Below, in pieces: positions 43,466 through 57,200 of a stretch of 64,000 bases of DNA; within the stretch, counting starts at the first letter, position 1, and every line of letters starts with the position of its first letter. Below the pieces are notes generated by a model. That model was given only the letters and a program-made list of their open reading frames with translations. It searched no databases and had not been told where the DNA came from. This DNA is from Turbatrix aceti (Eukaryota; Nematoda; Chromadorea; Rhabditida; Panagrolaimidae), in NCBI GenBank assembly GCA_963969345.1, contig OZ017770.1, positions 7,387,246 to 7,451,245 on the forward strand. The letters are read 5' to 3'. The translations under genes and the position numbers were made by a program.

Positions 43466-45125
43466 TCAGCAAAGCTGACAACTTTTGGCGCATTTTTGTT
43501 TCATGTAGTCTTTGAAGATGGACTGCGTGCACATGCCGCTGTTGGCCCATCGCTCGCACCACGATCGGCTGTCTTCGCAGGCTGCTCTGCACTTGTGGCA
43601 GCTCTTTGGACAGTTTTCAGTCATAAACTTTTTGCTATAGTTGGACTCGCAGTGACCATTCTTTGCGAGAAATTCGCAATCACGACGCAGATCTTTACAC
43701 ACTTCTTTTGCTGTCGTTGTGGTTGTGCTCGCCGACGAACTCTTGCGACTATAACTTGATGACCCAGTGCTCGAAATTTTGCCGGAGATGGATGTCTCCG
43801 ATGTTGATGACCTTTCCTTTTCCTTTTCTTTGCCCTTGCTTTCGGTAGGCGGGGAGGGGGTCGTCTTGTTGGCCGTTGTAAGCTTGTTCAGGTCTTTTAC
43901 CTCTTCTTCGGGCGCCGCCGTGGTGGTTACTAAAAGGTCTAGAATGTGAGCATAAAAAAATCTGTTTATGCATTCCTTACCGAACTGAGGGCATTTGTAC
44001 AGCTTGTTGATCTTGTACACATCTGTCTCGCTGAATCCCGCCCGCTGGCCAATATCGGCTTTGTCCTTCTTCGGCTCGATGGTCGGCTTGCCGTTTTTGC
44101 TGAACGCCGTCGGAGCGTAGTGCATGACGGATCCATAATCGTAGACGGTATCGAGATGATCGATTAGGCTGAGAGAGTACTTGTCAAACTGATCTGAAAG
44201 CTTTTTGCTCAGTCAATCTTCCGATCTGATGTTTTTTACCTTGCAAACTGGACTCAATATTATGCCAATTAATTTTGACAAACTCGTCTCTGTCAGCTCG
44301 ACCTGAAATCATAATGACTCATAATGAGGCATATAAAAATTGTGTAACATGCTTTGTTCGTGAAAGAATCCAACGGCGTGCATGAGTTCATGGATAATAA
44401 TTCCCTTCTGTATGCACCCATCACCTAGGGAAACTGGTTGTTTGCCACCTGCAATGGGCCATTTTTTTGAATTTGTTATATTCGGTGACGACACTCACCG
44501 ACGCGTCCAACGAGGGAGTAACACCCATCGTCAGGAACAATGTGAATATAATCCTGATCGGCCGCCGATTTAGGCGAAAAATCAATGCACGTCAATCGAC
44601 GGTATTCATCAATGGCTTCTGCAATTTTAGATCTGCTGAAGCTGGAGTACTGCGAGGAAATTGTGTACGGAATACGACCGTCAGTCCACATGAGGTACGT
44701 CTGACGCACTGCGTTCCTCATGACTCCGGGAGGAAGTTTGATCGGATCTTCTTCGCCGACAAAACTTTTGAGCGTTCGACGATTAAGTCCGGGGTTGACT
44801 ACAATTGGAATTTAAATTTATTATTCGTGGATTAGAGGGAATTCAAGCTTACGAATATCGCCTTCGAAGCGGGTCGGATTGTACATGGCGCTGTCGTTGA
44901 CTTTTTGATCCGGACCCGGGTCATCTCTTAACACGCGTGCGAACATGAAATCATCGTCCGTGAGAAGAGTCTCGACGTCAGGAACCGATTTGTCGAAAAA
45001 CTAAAAAAACGTGTAGAAAATGATGAAAAATACAGGTAGACTGCCAAACAAACCATATTTTCTGCAGCATTTCGGGAAATAACGAGATAAAAACTGACAA
45101 ACAGAATTGTGACAAAATTCATCAT
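43466..45125 (-). CDS. astacin zinc metalloprotease with two ShK domains (NAS family)
   Basis: Seven exons, 45125-45054, 45000-44853, 44798-44499, 44448-44353, 44302-44240, 44193-43981 and 43938-43466, give 454 residues. Order: signal peptide (1-21), propeptide (to about 105), astacin domain (about 105-300), a Thr/Ser/Lys-rich linker, and two ShK-type six-cysteine domains (about 375-411 and 416-454). The zinc site is [14 protein letters not shown] and the Met-turn is YGSVMHY; the Tyr zinc ligand is present. The intron from 44352 to 44303 begins with GC rather than GT; splicing there restores the expected HEQSRADRDEF. NAS proteases of nematodes act in cuticle, moulting, hatching or digestion. 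Confidence 0.93.
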
Positions 45126-46320
45126 GATCCGCGGTCTCCAACAAACAAAGAAGTCATTTTCGACTCTTGACCGTTAAATACTCTATCTGAGTTTGCATTC
45201 TTGATCTGGTCATTCAGTCTGGGATCCATTCAGCTAGACCGCGCCCCGTTGTTTGATTATTTTTTTCGAACCCACCACACACAATGCGACGTTATAAGCA
45301 TGCAGCAGCTTGAAAAAGGAAGAGGCAACAAAAACCACACCACTAGAGGTCATTAATAGCACCCCTACCAAAGACTGGAGTTTTTTTTCCTACAAGTTTA
45401 AAAGGTGTAATAATTTTATGTGCACATGTGCGTAGTCTCAACGAAAACGAGGATGAAAGAACACAATTTTGAGGTTATAGTTTATTGCATTTTTGCCAAC
45501 AAAAATTACTATGCAGCTCATTGTTTGCTTAGTTAGCACAGGTGACCACAGATGGTCATTGTTTTCAGCCGGGTGGCTCATAAAAAAGATTCCAAAAAGG
45601 GAAGCAGCTTTTGCTCATCCTGGTTTGTCTCACTTTTGCGGGATGGTGCACATCATCAAGCACATCACTTGATCCAACGAGTTTCACCCGTCAATCAAGA
45701 CATCAAATAATTTCGTTAAATTAACAAAATGCAAAAATGAACAATTGCAATAGCAATTGAAAAACGCTGCTTTCAAGCCGTCAACCGATTGTCGCCAACC
45801 TGATCTGGTCGGCAGCGGTCACTTAAGCCAACTAATCCTACTTGCTTAAAACTCAAATGCAGGAATTCTTGTTATTTTCTTCGTTAGGCCGTCAACTGAA
45901 AATGAAAAGACGCATTTCCGATCTCCCAACACTTTTTTTGCAACTGTCAATGACATTTAACGTGTCCGCAGGAATAAATGCGATTTTTTTTATGCTTTTG
46001 CCAGCAGATTAAGTTTTTTTCTATTATTTCTCGATGATAGCTATCATAAGCACATGGGCGTTTTTATATCTTGTTGTTTTTGTTGTCCCATGTTTATTTG
46101 AACGCGGCACAAAAACTTGCGAGAGTAGAAAGGCGGAAACGAAGAACGCTTAGGGCAATGGGACGCGTCCTGCGAAAGCTGGGAGCGCCATTGTGACAGC
46201 GGCGACGAGGCTTACAGGCTGTTGCCGTTTCATGATCGAAGAAAATATGTTACTTCTCTAGTTTTTTTTGCTGAACAATAATTGTTTTACACTTCTTTTT
46301 TTCAGGTACAAAGAGGCATA
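45126..46320. other. intergenic between divergent astacin and tetraspanin genes
   Basis: About 1.2 kb, AT-rich, without exons that I can support. The last bases (TTTTTTTCAG at about 46305) form an acceptor directly before the tetraspanin ATG, so the transcript is either trans-spliced or has an upstream leader exon. Confidence 0.5.
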
Positions 46321-47686
46321 ATGGGGGACTGCGGCTTTCAGCTGCTGCGAGGAACAGTCTTCTTGCTGAATCTGTTCTTTTGGGTATGTTTTTTTTTGCA
46401 ATGGCATATTTATGTTGGCGAAAAACCCGCTGCGAACGCCTGGGGATTATCATTCATCGCAACTGTCAATGCATTTTGAAGATAAATGTTCTTTTTTGTC
46501 TGTCATCAAAGAATTATTCTTCTTATTGCAATTTTTGGCATAAGGAGCAGACTTTTTGGGGGTGATAACAAATGCGCAGTTTTTCTTCGACTAACATGGC
46601 AGTTGAGGGGGATATGAAAGGGTGGGAATGACTTTTGCAAATTTACTTAAGCCTTTGTCGGCAGTTTATCATGCCCTAACTTATTTTTCGAAGCATCCTG
46701 TTCTTGCCAGCACACATGCCGCTTTTGATCAAATTGCAGAGCACAAAAGCATGCCATTGACGCAGATACTTTTAGCAAAATAACGGAACTCAGAATGACA
46801 TGGTAATTTTTAGCTCGCCGGACTTGGTATGCTGGCTATTGGAACATGGCTGCGGTTTGACGCTGGCGTGGCTAAGTTAATGGCACTTAAAGGCGATGAA
46901 CAGAACCTAAACTTAACATGCGTGCTTCTTCTGCTCGCTGGAGCAACGATGACATTTATCGGGTTCCTCGGATGCTGCGGCGCGTGGAAAAAGAGTCAAT
47001 GCATGCTAACAACGGTAAGAGCATAACAAGCAGGCATCTGAACGGGTTTAATTGCTGTTTTCCAGTTTTTTGGCGTACTGGTCACCGCCTTCTGCCTTCA
47101 AGTAGCCTGTGCTCTGTATGCCTACACTCATCAGGAAACCATTCGGAGATACATATCCCAGTCCATGTACGAAGTTGTGCAGTTCAGATACGGCCAAGAT
47201 GAGGAATACGCAAACGCATTCGACAAAATACAAACCGAGGTTTCATCTTTTGCTCCCACAAATGCCAAATCGAATTGCTTATTTTTTTTTTAGTTTCAAT
47301 GCTGTGGCGCGCGTTCATACGAAGACTGGCTTCGCTCGTCCTGGGGCCGCATGCCAAGTAACCGGGCTGAAATTGGAATCGGCGCGGGAGCCATTGGAAA
47401 AGTACCCGCATCGTGTTGCAATGCCGAAGGCTTTCAAAGTTACCCCACAAATTGCGGTATATCGTTTGACAAATTGGAGCTCCACACCTACGCTGAATTT
47501 CTGCACACCCAGGGATGCAGCGAGGCTGTCTACAACTCAGTTGCCAACAACATGCAGCTTATTATAATGCTTTGCGTGACGGTGGCCTGTATTCAAGTAT
47601 TTGGGTTGTTCCTTACCATTCTTCTTTGTTGTTGGGTGCATGGCAAGGAAAAAAAGAAAGCTGACCATTACCAGAACAAGGTGTAA
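46321..47686 (+). CDS. tetraspanin
   Basis: Four exons, 46321-46383, 46814-47014, 47066-47239 and 47294-47686, all phase 0, give 276 residues. Four membrane spans lie at about 10-33, 54-75, 85-108 and 228-253. The large outer loop carries the family CCG motif (FQCCGARSYEDW), VPASCCN and further paired cysteines (NCGI, GCSE). An intracellular CCGAWKKSQCM segment follows span 2. Tetraspanins organise membrane microdomains with integrins, proteases and receptors; in nematodes some act in cuticle and BMP signalling. I cannot assign an orthologue. The start ATG lies 15 bases after an acceptor, with a 430-base first coding intron. A/T-rich AATAAA repeats near 47760 mark the 3' end. Confidence 0.93.
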
Positions 47687-48445
47687 CGTGCATTTTATGA
47701 TGTTACACCTACCCCTTTCGTGCCACTTGCAATTATTACCAATCTCGGTGTTTTTCAAAAATAAAAAATAAAAAATAAAAAGATAGCGTCACACATTTTA
47801 TTATTATTTATTGATTCACAGTACAATCGCAATCAGTCAACACGTGATAGCTGAAACCACGAGGCAAAAACAAATTGCGCTGTAATATTTTGTTAAGACG
47901 AGCAAAACGGATTTGGTGGAAGAATTCAACAACAACGATTCGCGGCAAAAGAAAAGGCAGCAACGACGATCGCGTTTCACAGAATGTCAGGCAAAAACAA
48001 CTTTCGTACCAGTAAATGCAAATGATTGAACTTTAGGACCATTGGCAAATAACTCGTTTTAGCAGACAACAAAGGCTGGGGGCAGCCGAGAAAGGAAAAA
48101 AATACTTTTCCATCGTATCCAGACTACGTCTTAAAAAACTTTTTGAAACCACACAAAAATGGTTTTATGTCAGAAATCAGTAAATTATTGGAAAAAATGA
48201 GAAAATTTTAGACATTACGAGAGAGATTGTATCTCACTAAAAAAAAGGACAGTGTGTATTTCTTAGCTTATTGAAAAAGAAAAATGATCAAAAGTTGTAA
48301 TTCGGAAATGAGATGTGTTTACCGGTTGTATGCAGTAAAAAGTGATGTTTTGCATCCGAACTTACAACACCTACTACTATGTGGGGAAATACCTGTATCG
48401 CCAGTTTTTCCCGCCATTTGTCCGACCGTATTTTTGGTTTTGTAA
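47687..48445. other. 3' UTRs of two convergent genes
   Basis: Holds overlapping AATAAA hexamers (about 47759-47780) for the tetraspanin gene and the probable 3' UTR of the GW182-like gene on the other strand. AT-rich, no coding feature. Confidence 0.55.
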
Positions 48446-50604
48446 CTATAATTGCTGCTGGGACATGACAGCATATTCCATGAAAACATGGCGCTCGAGA
48501 TTGAGATGTTTCGCGAGTTTGAAAAACTCCGAATCAGAGACAACACGCCACTGAGAAATGCGGCGCGGGTAAACGTATTCGATGCGGCGAATGATATCTT
48601 CGATGCTGCCGGAAGAGAACTTGACGGCCACGGTGTTCTTAGCCAACTTGATGAAATTCTCGACAGGACCGGTCCATTCGCAGATTTGTTTGAACTGGGG
48701 TTGCGTCTGAAATTATTTATAAATAATTTCGTTGCGTCAAAAAGGATCGTACAACAGCGTGATCAAATTGGAAAAGCACCCAGCACGTGAGAGGCATAAT
48801 AATGTGTGCAGGCTGGCTTCCAGGCTCAACGAAGCTCTGCATCGGTGACCAAGATTTTTCCGTTGAGGAAGAGGAAGGACCGACCGAGGAGGTGTTAATA
48901 CTCAGATTAGAGGGCGAGATCACAAGCGGGTTGCTGGACTTGCAATTTCCGGGAGTCGCATGAGGGTGCTCAGCCAGTTTGTTGGGATCCTGCCATTCCC
49001 AACGCTTTCCCGGAATGAAGGACTGAGGCTCCCAAGGCTGATTGCGGTTTATCTCTTCACCATTTTTGGATTCGATGGAATGCTTTCGGCCGTCGTATTC
49101 CTGAGTGGAGATTGACAGAGCCTCTGTTGGCTTCAGCAGAGCTTTGACTGCGTTTTTAAAGTCGGAAGTGATGTCGCCGCTTCCCCGTCGCGAAGAAGAC
49201 AAATCCATAGAATTACTCTGTCCGGACATGTTTCTCGGCTTTTGTGGACACTTTTTCCATTGGCTAAGGCGTGATTGGCCTTCTGATCGGCGTTGTGGAA
49301 TGCTGGCAGAGTCGGCGTATCGCGCGGAGTTATCAGCATATTCTGACTTCGTGTGGCACATCTGCGCCAGAAGTTGTTCCTAAATCATCGACAGCGTCAT
49401 TGTTGAATGAAAGTAGCCAACATCAATAAAGTAACACGGACAGGACCTACACAATACAAACACAAAGAACTCTGACTTCCAACACAAAACCAACTTGGTC
49501 AGAAACGCGTCTTATGAGTTGACCGCCGCCAGCAGGTGATGCCTGCATCGACATCGCCGGAGAAGCGTTGTACGTTCCAGTCATCTGCGAAGCAAACATG
49601 TCGGATTGATTTTGAAAGCAATCGTATTGCGAATTCATCGGTGGTTTCCATTCGCCGTGGTTTTGCAGAATCAGTTCTTTTGGGATTACGGAATCCCATT
49701 GTTCGCCATGCTGAGGCTTGTAATCACCGTCCTGAGGTTCTTTCCAGAACCGAATGGGCTAAATTTTAAATTGTAGAAATAAACAAAAAATTGTCAGCTT
49801 ACCCGAGGATTTCGCTGCACGTTCGGATCACCCCAGATAGCAGTCCCAATGTCGCAAACAGCTCTTTTCTGTCTTGGATTCGGATCGTGCCAGTGCATGT
49901 CGGGGCTTTCGGTGTTCCAGCCACTGCTAGGAGAGTCCAAAGACGCCCATTGTCCCTGTCCCGGCGCGGGGCCATCAAAGGTCCAAGTGGGAGACAAAGG
50001 CATAGTAGGCTGTCCGGGTGACGTTCCAAAGCTTCCCGAACGTCCACAGACTCCCCATTCATGATTGGCTTCTACGGCATCCGGCTCGACGTCCCAAGGT
50101 GTATGCTGATCGACGTTGTGCTGACCCCAGTGCGCTTCAGGCATTTCAAGTGATGGCGAAAATGTTGTTCCAGTCGGTGATGCAGACCACTAAAGCGCAT
50201 TAGCCTCATTAACAAATTTAATCAACCGAGTTTCAAACCTGAGGTTGTTGCTGCCACCTGTGATTGTTTCTGCTTGAGAAACGCTGAGGCTGTTGCGAGA
50301 CTGGTTGAACCTGCCACTGGTTGGAGTAGCTACTTGGCAGTGAGTTTTGTGATTGGGGGTAACCCGTATTGGAAGGCAAATCCCACGAACGGGAAAACGT
50401 ACGATTGGTCTCAATGCTTGCACCGTGGTGTAGCGACGCGAAGTTTACCGGCAGAGGAGCATTGTCCGAGCCAGGGGCACGCGGATTGTGCCACATCGTG
50501 TCGCACTGCTAAAAAACCAAATATGAAATAGCGACTATGATCACCAAAAAAAGTTTTCTAACTGGCCAAAAAGAAAGGGATGAATTCGAGTTGTCGGCGA
50601 GCAT
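48446..50604 (-). CDS. GW182/AIN-like miRISC scaffold protein
   Basis: Six exons, 50604-50563, 50508-50239, 50189-49803, 49758-49495, 49379-48780 and 48706-48446, all phase 0, give about 607 residues, close to C. elegans AIN-1. Such proteins bind Argonaute and recruit CCR4-NOT for microRNA silencing. The sequence is Ser/Gln/Pro-rich with scattered Trp next to small residues (EAHWGQ, HEWGVCG, AIWGDP, SSGWNTE, RFWKEP, GEWKPP, RWEWQDP), the Argonaute and deadenylase contact type. The C-terminus looks like a degenerate RRM: AHIIMPLTCW then TQPQFKQICEWTGPVENF and AKNTVAVKFSSGS. The first exon is the least certain; translation might instead begin at ATG 50496. Confidence 0.75.
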
Positions 50605-52642
50605 GCCAAGCTGCCAGTCACCTTTCACACGAAACCAATGAATAGTCCAAATTGCAAATCGGCTATAAATTAACAGAGATGCAAAAATAGCACTAGTCGA
50701 AAAAATGACACACGACCGGAAAAGGCAGAAATGAACAAAAATGTATTTATTTTCTCGGGTCGGCCCTGCCCTAAGTCCGCAGATTATGAGCTACACTTAA
50801 AGCACGGCGGTGGCAAAAAAGTGTTTTTTGAGACAGTAAACCTTTAACCCCAAAAAGCAGAATTTTGATGCAATTCCAAACAAAGATTTCGGTAAGAACT
50901 ACAAATTAACTGGGATACCGCAAGAGTACATGTAATACGCTTTGACGCAGCCTTCGTTCTTAACTGATCACAAACCACGAATGCTTTTTTAAACCTGTGA
51001 ATAAGATTCTAAACAATGGTAACCGGACATAATTGATTTTTGTGGGATGAAAAAGACTCGTGGCCAGAAAAAAACAGCATTGTGTAGGTGCACATACACA
51101 AGCATGGATGAGTGTTTTTTTTTCCTCCAAGGTCATGCTACAAAAATGTAAAACACACTTAAATATGAAGTCGTAAATCATAATCACGGGCAGGAAACTA
51201 AACGAAAGCCCTTTAAAACATAATTTCATTGGAACTATGCAAGCGTCAGTCAGCTGGACAACAAAAGCGAAACCGACAGTGTCAGACTGCAAAGTTCTTC
51301 GAATATCTTATTGTCAAATTTATTCAACTAAAAATAGGGTAGCAATATCACAGAAAGAAGGCGTAATTATGTGCAATGAGAAAAGAAGAAAAAAATATTC
51401 AGATGTGTCACAAATAGCTATTACGGATATATTGATTGTATACCATCTGAAAATATAAATGCGTCCGGCTTTGTTGATGACGCGTTTTGAACTCGCTTAC
51501 ACCATCTAAAACACCACCAAACACTATTTAACCACGAGTTTTTTACGCTGGCTCCAAAGGAAGCGGCATTAAATGTTTGCTGGCAGTGTTTTTCCTGTAA
51601 AAAACGTCCGACTATTACAAAATTTGTCACGTTTGCTTTGCAAAAGACTAAAATGTATTTTTTCTAAATACAAATTACATTTTTGTTCAAAGTTAATTGA
51701 TAAACATCTGTGCGGAATTAATTCTGACACAGCGTTCAACAGTTACGCTACAAAGTCTGCCGCTTTTTGTATCCATGCCGTGCAAAGTGAACTGAACGCA
51801 AGAACACCAATTTTTGTTTCTCACTAAAACACCATAATGGTATTTTTGACAGAGGCGTAAAGAGGAAGGAGAAAAAAAACATTATTATCCACACACAATC
51901 CACATGAATGCGCGCATGTGTTGACGAAAAAAAACAACACAGAAACAGCAAAAGTAATTAATGCTGTGCAAAATGCCGTTCATAAACATGAGAGGCAGAC
52001 CAACTTTTGAGACAAACTAAAGATTCTGTCAAAATAAGATAGCGAATTCATGAAAAAAACGCATCAGTCCTCAATTTTTTTTAGCAACAAAAAAACCAAA
52101 GATGAGAACACCCAATCGACAGGGCACAATTTTTCCCATTGCATTTAGTGTGTTGTTGTTTTTTTTCCTAGCGACAATATTCAAAGCTCCGCGAAAACGA
52201 TACTAGGTAAGGATAGCATGAGGGGAGAAAAACGATTGCACCGAAGCGAACGGCAATTAAAAGGTCGGCCTCCGCTCTGTATCCGGCATCGACTTTTCAG
52301 CCGCGCCTCGAATAGGGGAGTGAAAAACATTCCCGAAACAAAAAAAGCTCTCTATTGAATGAAAAAAAATTATTTGTAAAAAAAAATGCCACGCAAAACC
52401 GCGACGTGCTTGCAGGCGTAGCGTAGTCAGCATCTAAAAGTCTTGTTGTTGTGCCATGGACATAAATAACGTCGAAGAATTATGGATGGGCTTGACGCGT
52501 TTTAAACGCAAGGTCAAGTGAACAAAATTATGGTGTTAAGAGATAAACTTGCACACAGATCTCATTATATTGCTCCCTTGATGAGGAACAAAACAACTAT
52601 ATTTGTCAATAAACTTTATTTATTAAAATAGAATTCATATCG
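50605..52642. other. intergenic, about 2 kb, no gene seen
   Basis: AT-rich sequence with only short open frames. The right end (about 52610-52625, TTTATTTATT) contains minus-strand AATAAA signals for the SLC46-like gene. The left end is the promoter of the GW182-like gene. No RNA gene or repeat recognised. Confidence 0.5.
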
Positions 52643-54281
52643 TTACATGCCAATGTTTTCTCGCCTGGCAATCACATGCACTGCTGCGTAAACCGCGGTT
52701 GAGAAAAGCGTGATGCCGCTCATGAGCAACCACACAAACCCCTAAAAACAAAAAAAAAAGGATTGCTATTCGAAGGGAAAAAGAAAACACATACTTGATA
52801 CCAATTTACTGTTTTCAAAAATATAGTTTGTAAGGCCGCATTCTGCACGAGTCCTGCTGCTTTGTTGGCTATTGTGCTAATGGCGAACGTTTGCCCGATC
52901 TGAAAAGAAGGTGAAAACAACATGCTTCTTGCATTCAAAGTTATGCATACATACCTCGTACGGAGTTACCAGAGATGTGATGAATGTATACGTCAGAGGA
53001 TTTAGCAGGCCGTGAAAACATCCGGGCACCAGTGACAGAAATATGAGCAGCGAGGATTGCGCAAGGCCAATAATAAGCATAGAACCTGCCATTGACAAGA
53101 TTGCGAGAACAATCATCGATGTGTCCCGCCATTTTAGCCATGCCTTTAGCACGAGTAAGCCAAAGATCATTCCACCGATTTCTGAAGATAAAAAGATTTG
53201 TGCGTTATCCATTGGCATTTTTTTACCTGAGAGAGGTCTAATCGTTTTGTACTCTGCGAAAGTGTCTGTGCTCCAGTCGAAGGGATGCAATCTTGTGTAC
53301 TTGCCTATCAAACTTTTCTCTTCTCCAAAAACAAGCTGGTCTATAAAGTTCGCGAAAAAGCAGGCATACAACATAAATCTCCGGTGTCCTTCTCGGGGAA
53401 CGATGAAGACCTTGCAAGCATCAATTATGTAAAACAACTTTTCGACAACTATTTTTTGCATTGACTTGTTTTCCTCGTGTTCTGCATAAATGCCGGAAGG
53501 TAGGGGATTGTTCAGAAAGACCACAGCGTAGATGAAAGAAGCCGCCAAGAGTGCCTGAACAATGTACATGACTCCCAGCTCCCCAACCAGCGCCACAAAG
53601 GTTGAGACAATTTGGCCGCCTCCAGCTGAGCCAACACTGAAGATAATGGACACTATGATCATTCTAATTGCTAGCGTCGCCTTGTTGGGGAAGTTGTCTG
53701 CCAGGTAGGCATTTGCGCACGACATGAAGAGCATGTAGTCGCCCATCAAGCCAACTATCGTAGCATCGACGTAAATCCATATCAGCGGCAAGTCAACGCT
53801 CTTTGCCCAGATTAAAATGTAGAAGATGTTGTCGACGACGACGCTTGTCATGGAAATCAACAATACGAGTTTTCTTCCGTTTCGATCCGTATAAGCGCCA
53901 TAAATGATACCGGCGATGCAGGCGATGGGAAGGTTGACGTACTCATAATTCTGGTCCCAGATGACCATTTTGTTGACATAAAATTGCTTTTCATCTTTTG
54001 GGCTTAATCCTGCAGGTGCTTCATAAACACGTCGCATCTTGGCTTCCATAAGTGCAGGATTGACGACTGATCTGAATTACAAAAATCTGCGTTAGGATGT
54101 TAAAATTTGATAACGAACTATACTTTGCCGTGTTGCACAAGGACAAAATCAAAATCAAGGGTTCGATTTGAATTTTCCATCTTTTTATTGTCTGCCAGAC
54201 TTTCTGCCATAGCTTGGGCGGCGTTCGACCGGCAGCGCTCTCGCTTTCGCTATCGTCTAAAAAGTCATCGTTTATTTGCAT
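52643..54281 (-). CDS. SLC46-like MFS transporter
   Basis: Five exons, 54281-54124, 54071-53227, 53181-52955, 52899-52795 and 52741-52643, in phase, give 477 residues. It is a major-facilitator protein with about 12 hydrophobic spans. The acidic N-terminus (NDDFLDDSESES) is cytosolic. The loop between spans 2 and 3 reads GAYTDRNGRKLVLL, the MFS signature in the form seen in the SLC46 (proton-coupled folate transporter/CEMIP-like) family. The region YMLFMSCANAYLADN corresponds to the SLC46 fourth span. Between spans 6 and 7 there is a long loop. The substrate cannot be predicted; SLC46 members carry folates, muropeptides or drug catabolites. The acceptor of exon 2 (ATTCAG at 54072) was chosen over the next AG because only it keeps frame. 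Confidence 0.85.
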
Positions 54282-57200
54282 ACTTATTTGGGCAACCTAC
54301 ACACCGTCAATGGCAGCAGCTGCGGGGGCGATTGTGGCGTTTACCGACATCGCTATCACCAGCGCGAACCCGAACCGCAAAGCAGTATCACAGTGATGCA
54401 AATAATGATGTTCTCGTTGCTTGCGGACACTTTATCATTGGTCTTTTATTTACACGTCGCCTGGGTAATCACCGATTGATATTTGATCTTTATTTCATAG
54501 AGCATCGTGTAAGCCAAAGGCAAACATACAAAATTTTCTCAGACAAAAAATTGCCTACCGATGCCGGAATAATGAATCAATCATGATTTCTGTTTCAAAA
54601 AACAATCATTTGTTGTTTTCTTTCGTTGCGTTGTGGTAAGTGTCTCTGCGACCGCCGTTCCCTTATTCCCTCGGGAAGTGTTCAATATCTGACCTTCATA
54701 AGCGCAGTTTTTTCTTTCCGATGTCCGAAGGACACGATCGGCGTGGCCGTCGGCGAGGAGAGTAAAAGGCAACCGGCATCGCTTTATTATAAAAAAACTC
54801 AAGAATGAAAAAAATAGAAACGACAGGCCACTTTGCACAGTGGTAAAAAAGCATGGAACCGGCGAGGTACATATTCACCTTTTCTACACTTGAATCGAAC
54901 ATGTCGTTTTCAAGGTCGTAGGCCCTGGGGCAGCGAGCGACCAGGGAAAGTGAGTGAGTGCAGAGGAACTTTCGCCTAACTCCGTCCATCATTCATACTC
55001 ACTCCCTGTTTTCCTGTTAGCTAATTCTTTTTTCACGAAGCCTCTAGGCTATATATATGCCTCTGACCACCAACTTGAAAAATCAGACGTGCCCGTCGTC
55101 CCTTTCCAAACGGCCAGAATACAGATTCTAAGGTCAAGCTTAGACCCTCGCTCGCCAAAAAAAACGGCCTTCACTGTGTCTGGTGCATTCATGAAAAAAA
55201 TTGATGGCCACAAACAGCCCCGAGCACTGAAAGACAGTCCGGTGGCGCTTGGCGATGCAGGATCGAGGTCGTGTACGTCCTCAACGAGCGTGATTGCAGG
55301 CATGTCCTTCGCCGGCGATGACTGCGAATTACTCGCGGCAAACATCGCGCAGACTTTCGCTTTCTGTCGCCCTCAATTTCTGCAGCATGATGGTGGTTGT
55401 CGGGAAAAAAAAACTTTCTGTAGGCTCAATGTGTGGTGACTTGCGCGCCTTTAGAGCCCTCGATTATGTTTCAATTCTCTTCGGCTGCTGATGTACAGCT
55501 CTGTGCATGGGAGTGTGCGTGCGCGACCCCTGGTTCTTCGCAGCGATGGCGACGACCTCGTTGTACGGATGGACTGCCGCTGGGGTCAGCGGCCGCGGCG
55601 AACGGCACCATCGCAGACCTTTTTCCCCAGCCCTATTTGGACAGTGCCAAAATCGCCGCGCGCCCTCGGCTTTCCGACCGACCAGAGGTCAGTCGCGAGA
55701 GGCGATTTGGACGGACAAACCGTACCCTGTGCCGTCTGCGAGCCACAGCGCGGAGATCGGCGACCTGTATATCCATGAGGCAGTGCCGTCGCTGCCCGAT
55801 TTGTGGCGGCATGTGAGGGGGGCCAACCCAACCCCCTGACCCCTTGCGCGCCCGCAGATGGGACTGCGCCGTTGGCTTACATTTTGCTGTTGCCTGGCTG
55901 GCATGGTCACTTATTCATCGTTCATTCGCTCGCCGCGCACGGTACTGCTCACCGGCATTTGGCGAAGCAGCGGACGGCTATGGCATGCCTCGATGTTTTG
56001 TTGTTTTTTTCTTCTTTTGCTTTCACCGGCGCGATGCTGAACAATCATTCTCGGCCCCGCAAGGCGCAGAACAGATTCCTATTCCAGGCAAAGGTCATCG
56101 CACAATGGTCTCGATGCCCGGCATTGTGAACCATCTCGTCTGTGTGTGATTTGCTATTGCGCGCTGCCAAAAAAAACTTCCTGTCTTTAGTGGTTTGGTT
56201 CTCATGTTGCATTGGTAGTTTGCGCAAGTTGCTGGTCACTCACAAAGTCACCAGGCGACCGACCATCAGTATGTAGTACTCCAGCAGCCGAGGAGTAGTA
56301 TAATCCTTGTATTGCCAAATCGGCTACCTAATCTCCCATAGCTTTGTTAACAATCATTTGCCAGCAAATTGCCACGTACGGGGGGGAGAGATTTTTGACG
56401 GAGGGAGTCTATTGTAATGATACCAAATAGGAGGGATGCACCACATCATGGGGATAAAAAACCGGATACAAAGTCGCCGGCCGCGTAACCCTAGTACGCA
56501 ATCAAGCTTGTGGGACGGATTGTGGCGCTATTGTAGGGTGTTCCGTTGCATGACTTTGATTGATCAACGTGAGGGTTGAGTGCGTAGAGCCTCAAGAGAA
56601 ACTTCTTTTGACGCAGTAGAACTCTCTTACGTTCATCACTTTCACTCCACGTATTTTTGCAACAGTGAAATTTTAGTGTTCTTGCCCTGTTCTATTTTAC
56701 GCACATTTGTCAACAGTCTTTTTGAAGCCCACAAGCAGTTGTCCTCCGGGTCGATTGATGCTGGATTCAATGTTTACCCGCTGAAAGGGTCATGCCCCGC
56801 AGCTTTCGAGAGCGAGTACCGACGCTGCTTTTTTGTATAGACTCCGCCTCCTTCCGGTGATCTTCCGAAAAGTTGCGCAGGAAACGGTGGAGATGAGTGC
56901 TCTCGGCGTGGCAACCGCCGACCAACCTGTGTATTAGCGTTCTCTCTCCCAGCCCTGATCGCCAGGCCAGAAAAGAGCTAGGCCACGAGCCGTCGCACTC
57001 GCCCGCGCGGCCATTGTTTTGCGCAGCGACCGACCCATTTTTGGCAGCGGGTAGTGGTCATTCATTGCCGTTGTCAGCTATGTCAGTCTTCCCCCCCCCC
57101 CGCCCGCTGTCCATCTGCATTCGGCGACGTTCTGCAGGCTTTGCGTATGTATACAAAAAGGCACCGGTGCCGATCGGGTAAACCGCGCGGCCGTCGGTTG

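Noticed and set aside
54954..55439. 161-codon plus-strand open frame
   Set aside because: No family resemblance, no splice or poly(A) context, and an overlapping open frame on the other strand; typical of chance frames in GC-richer sequence.
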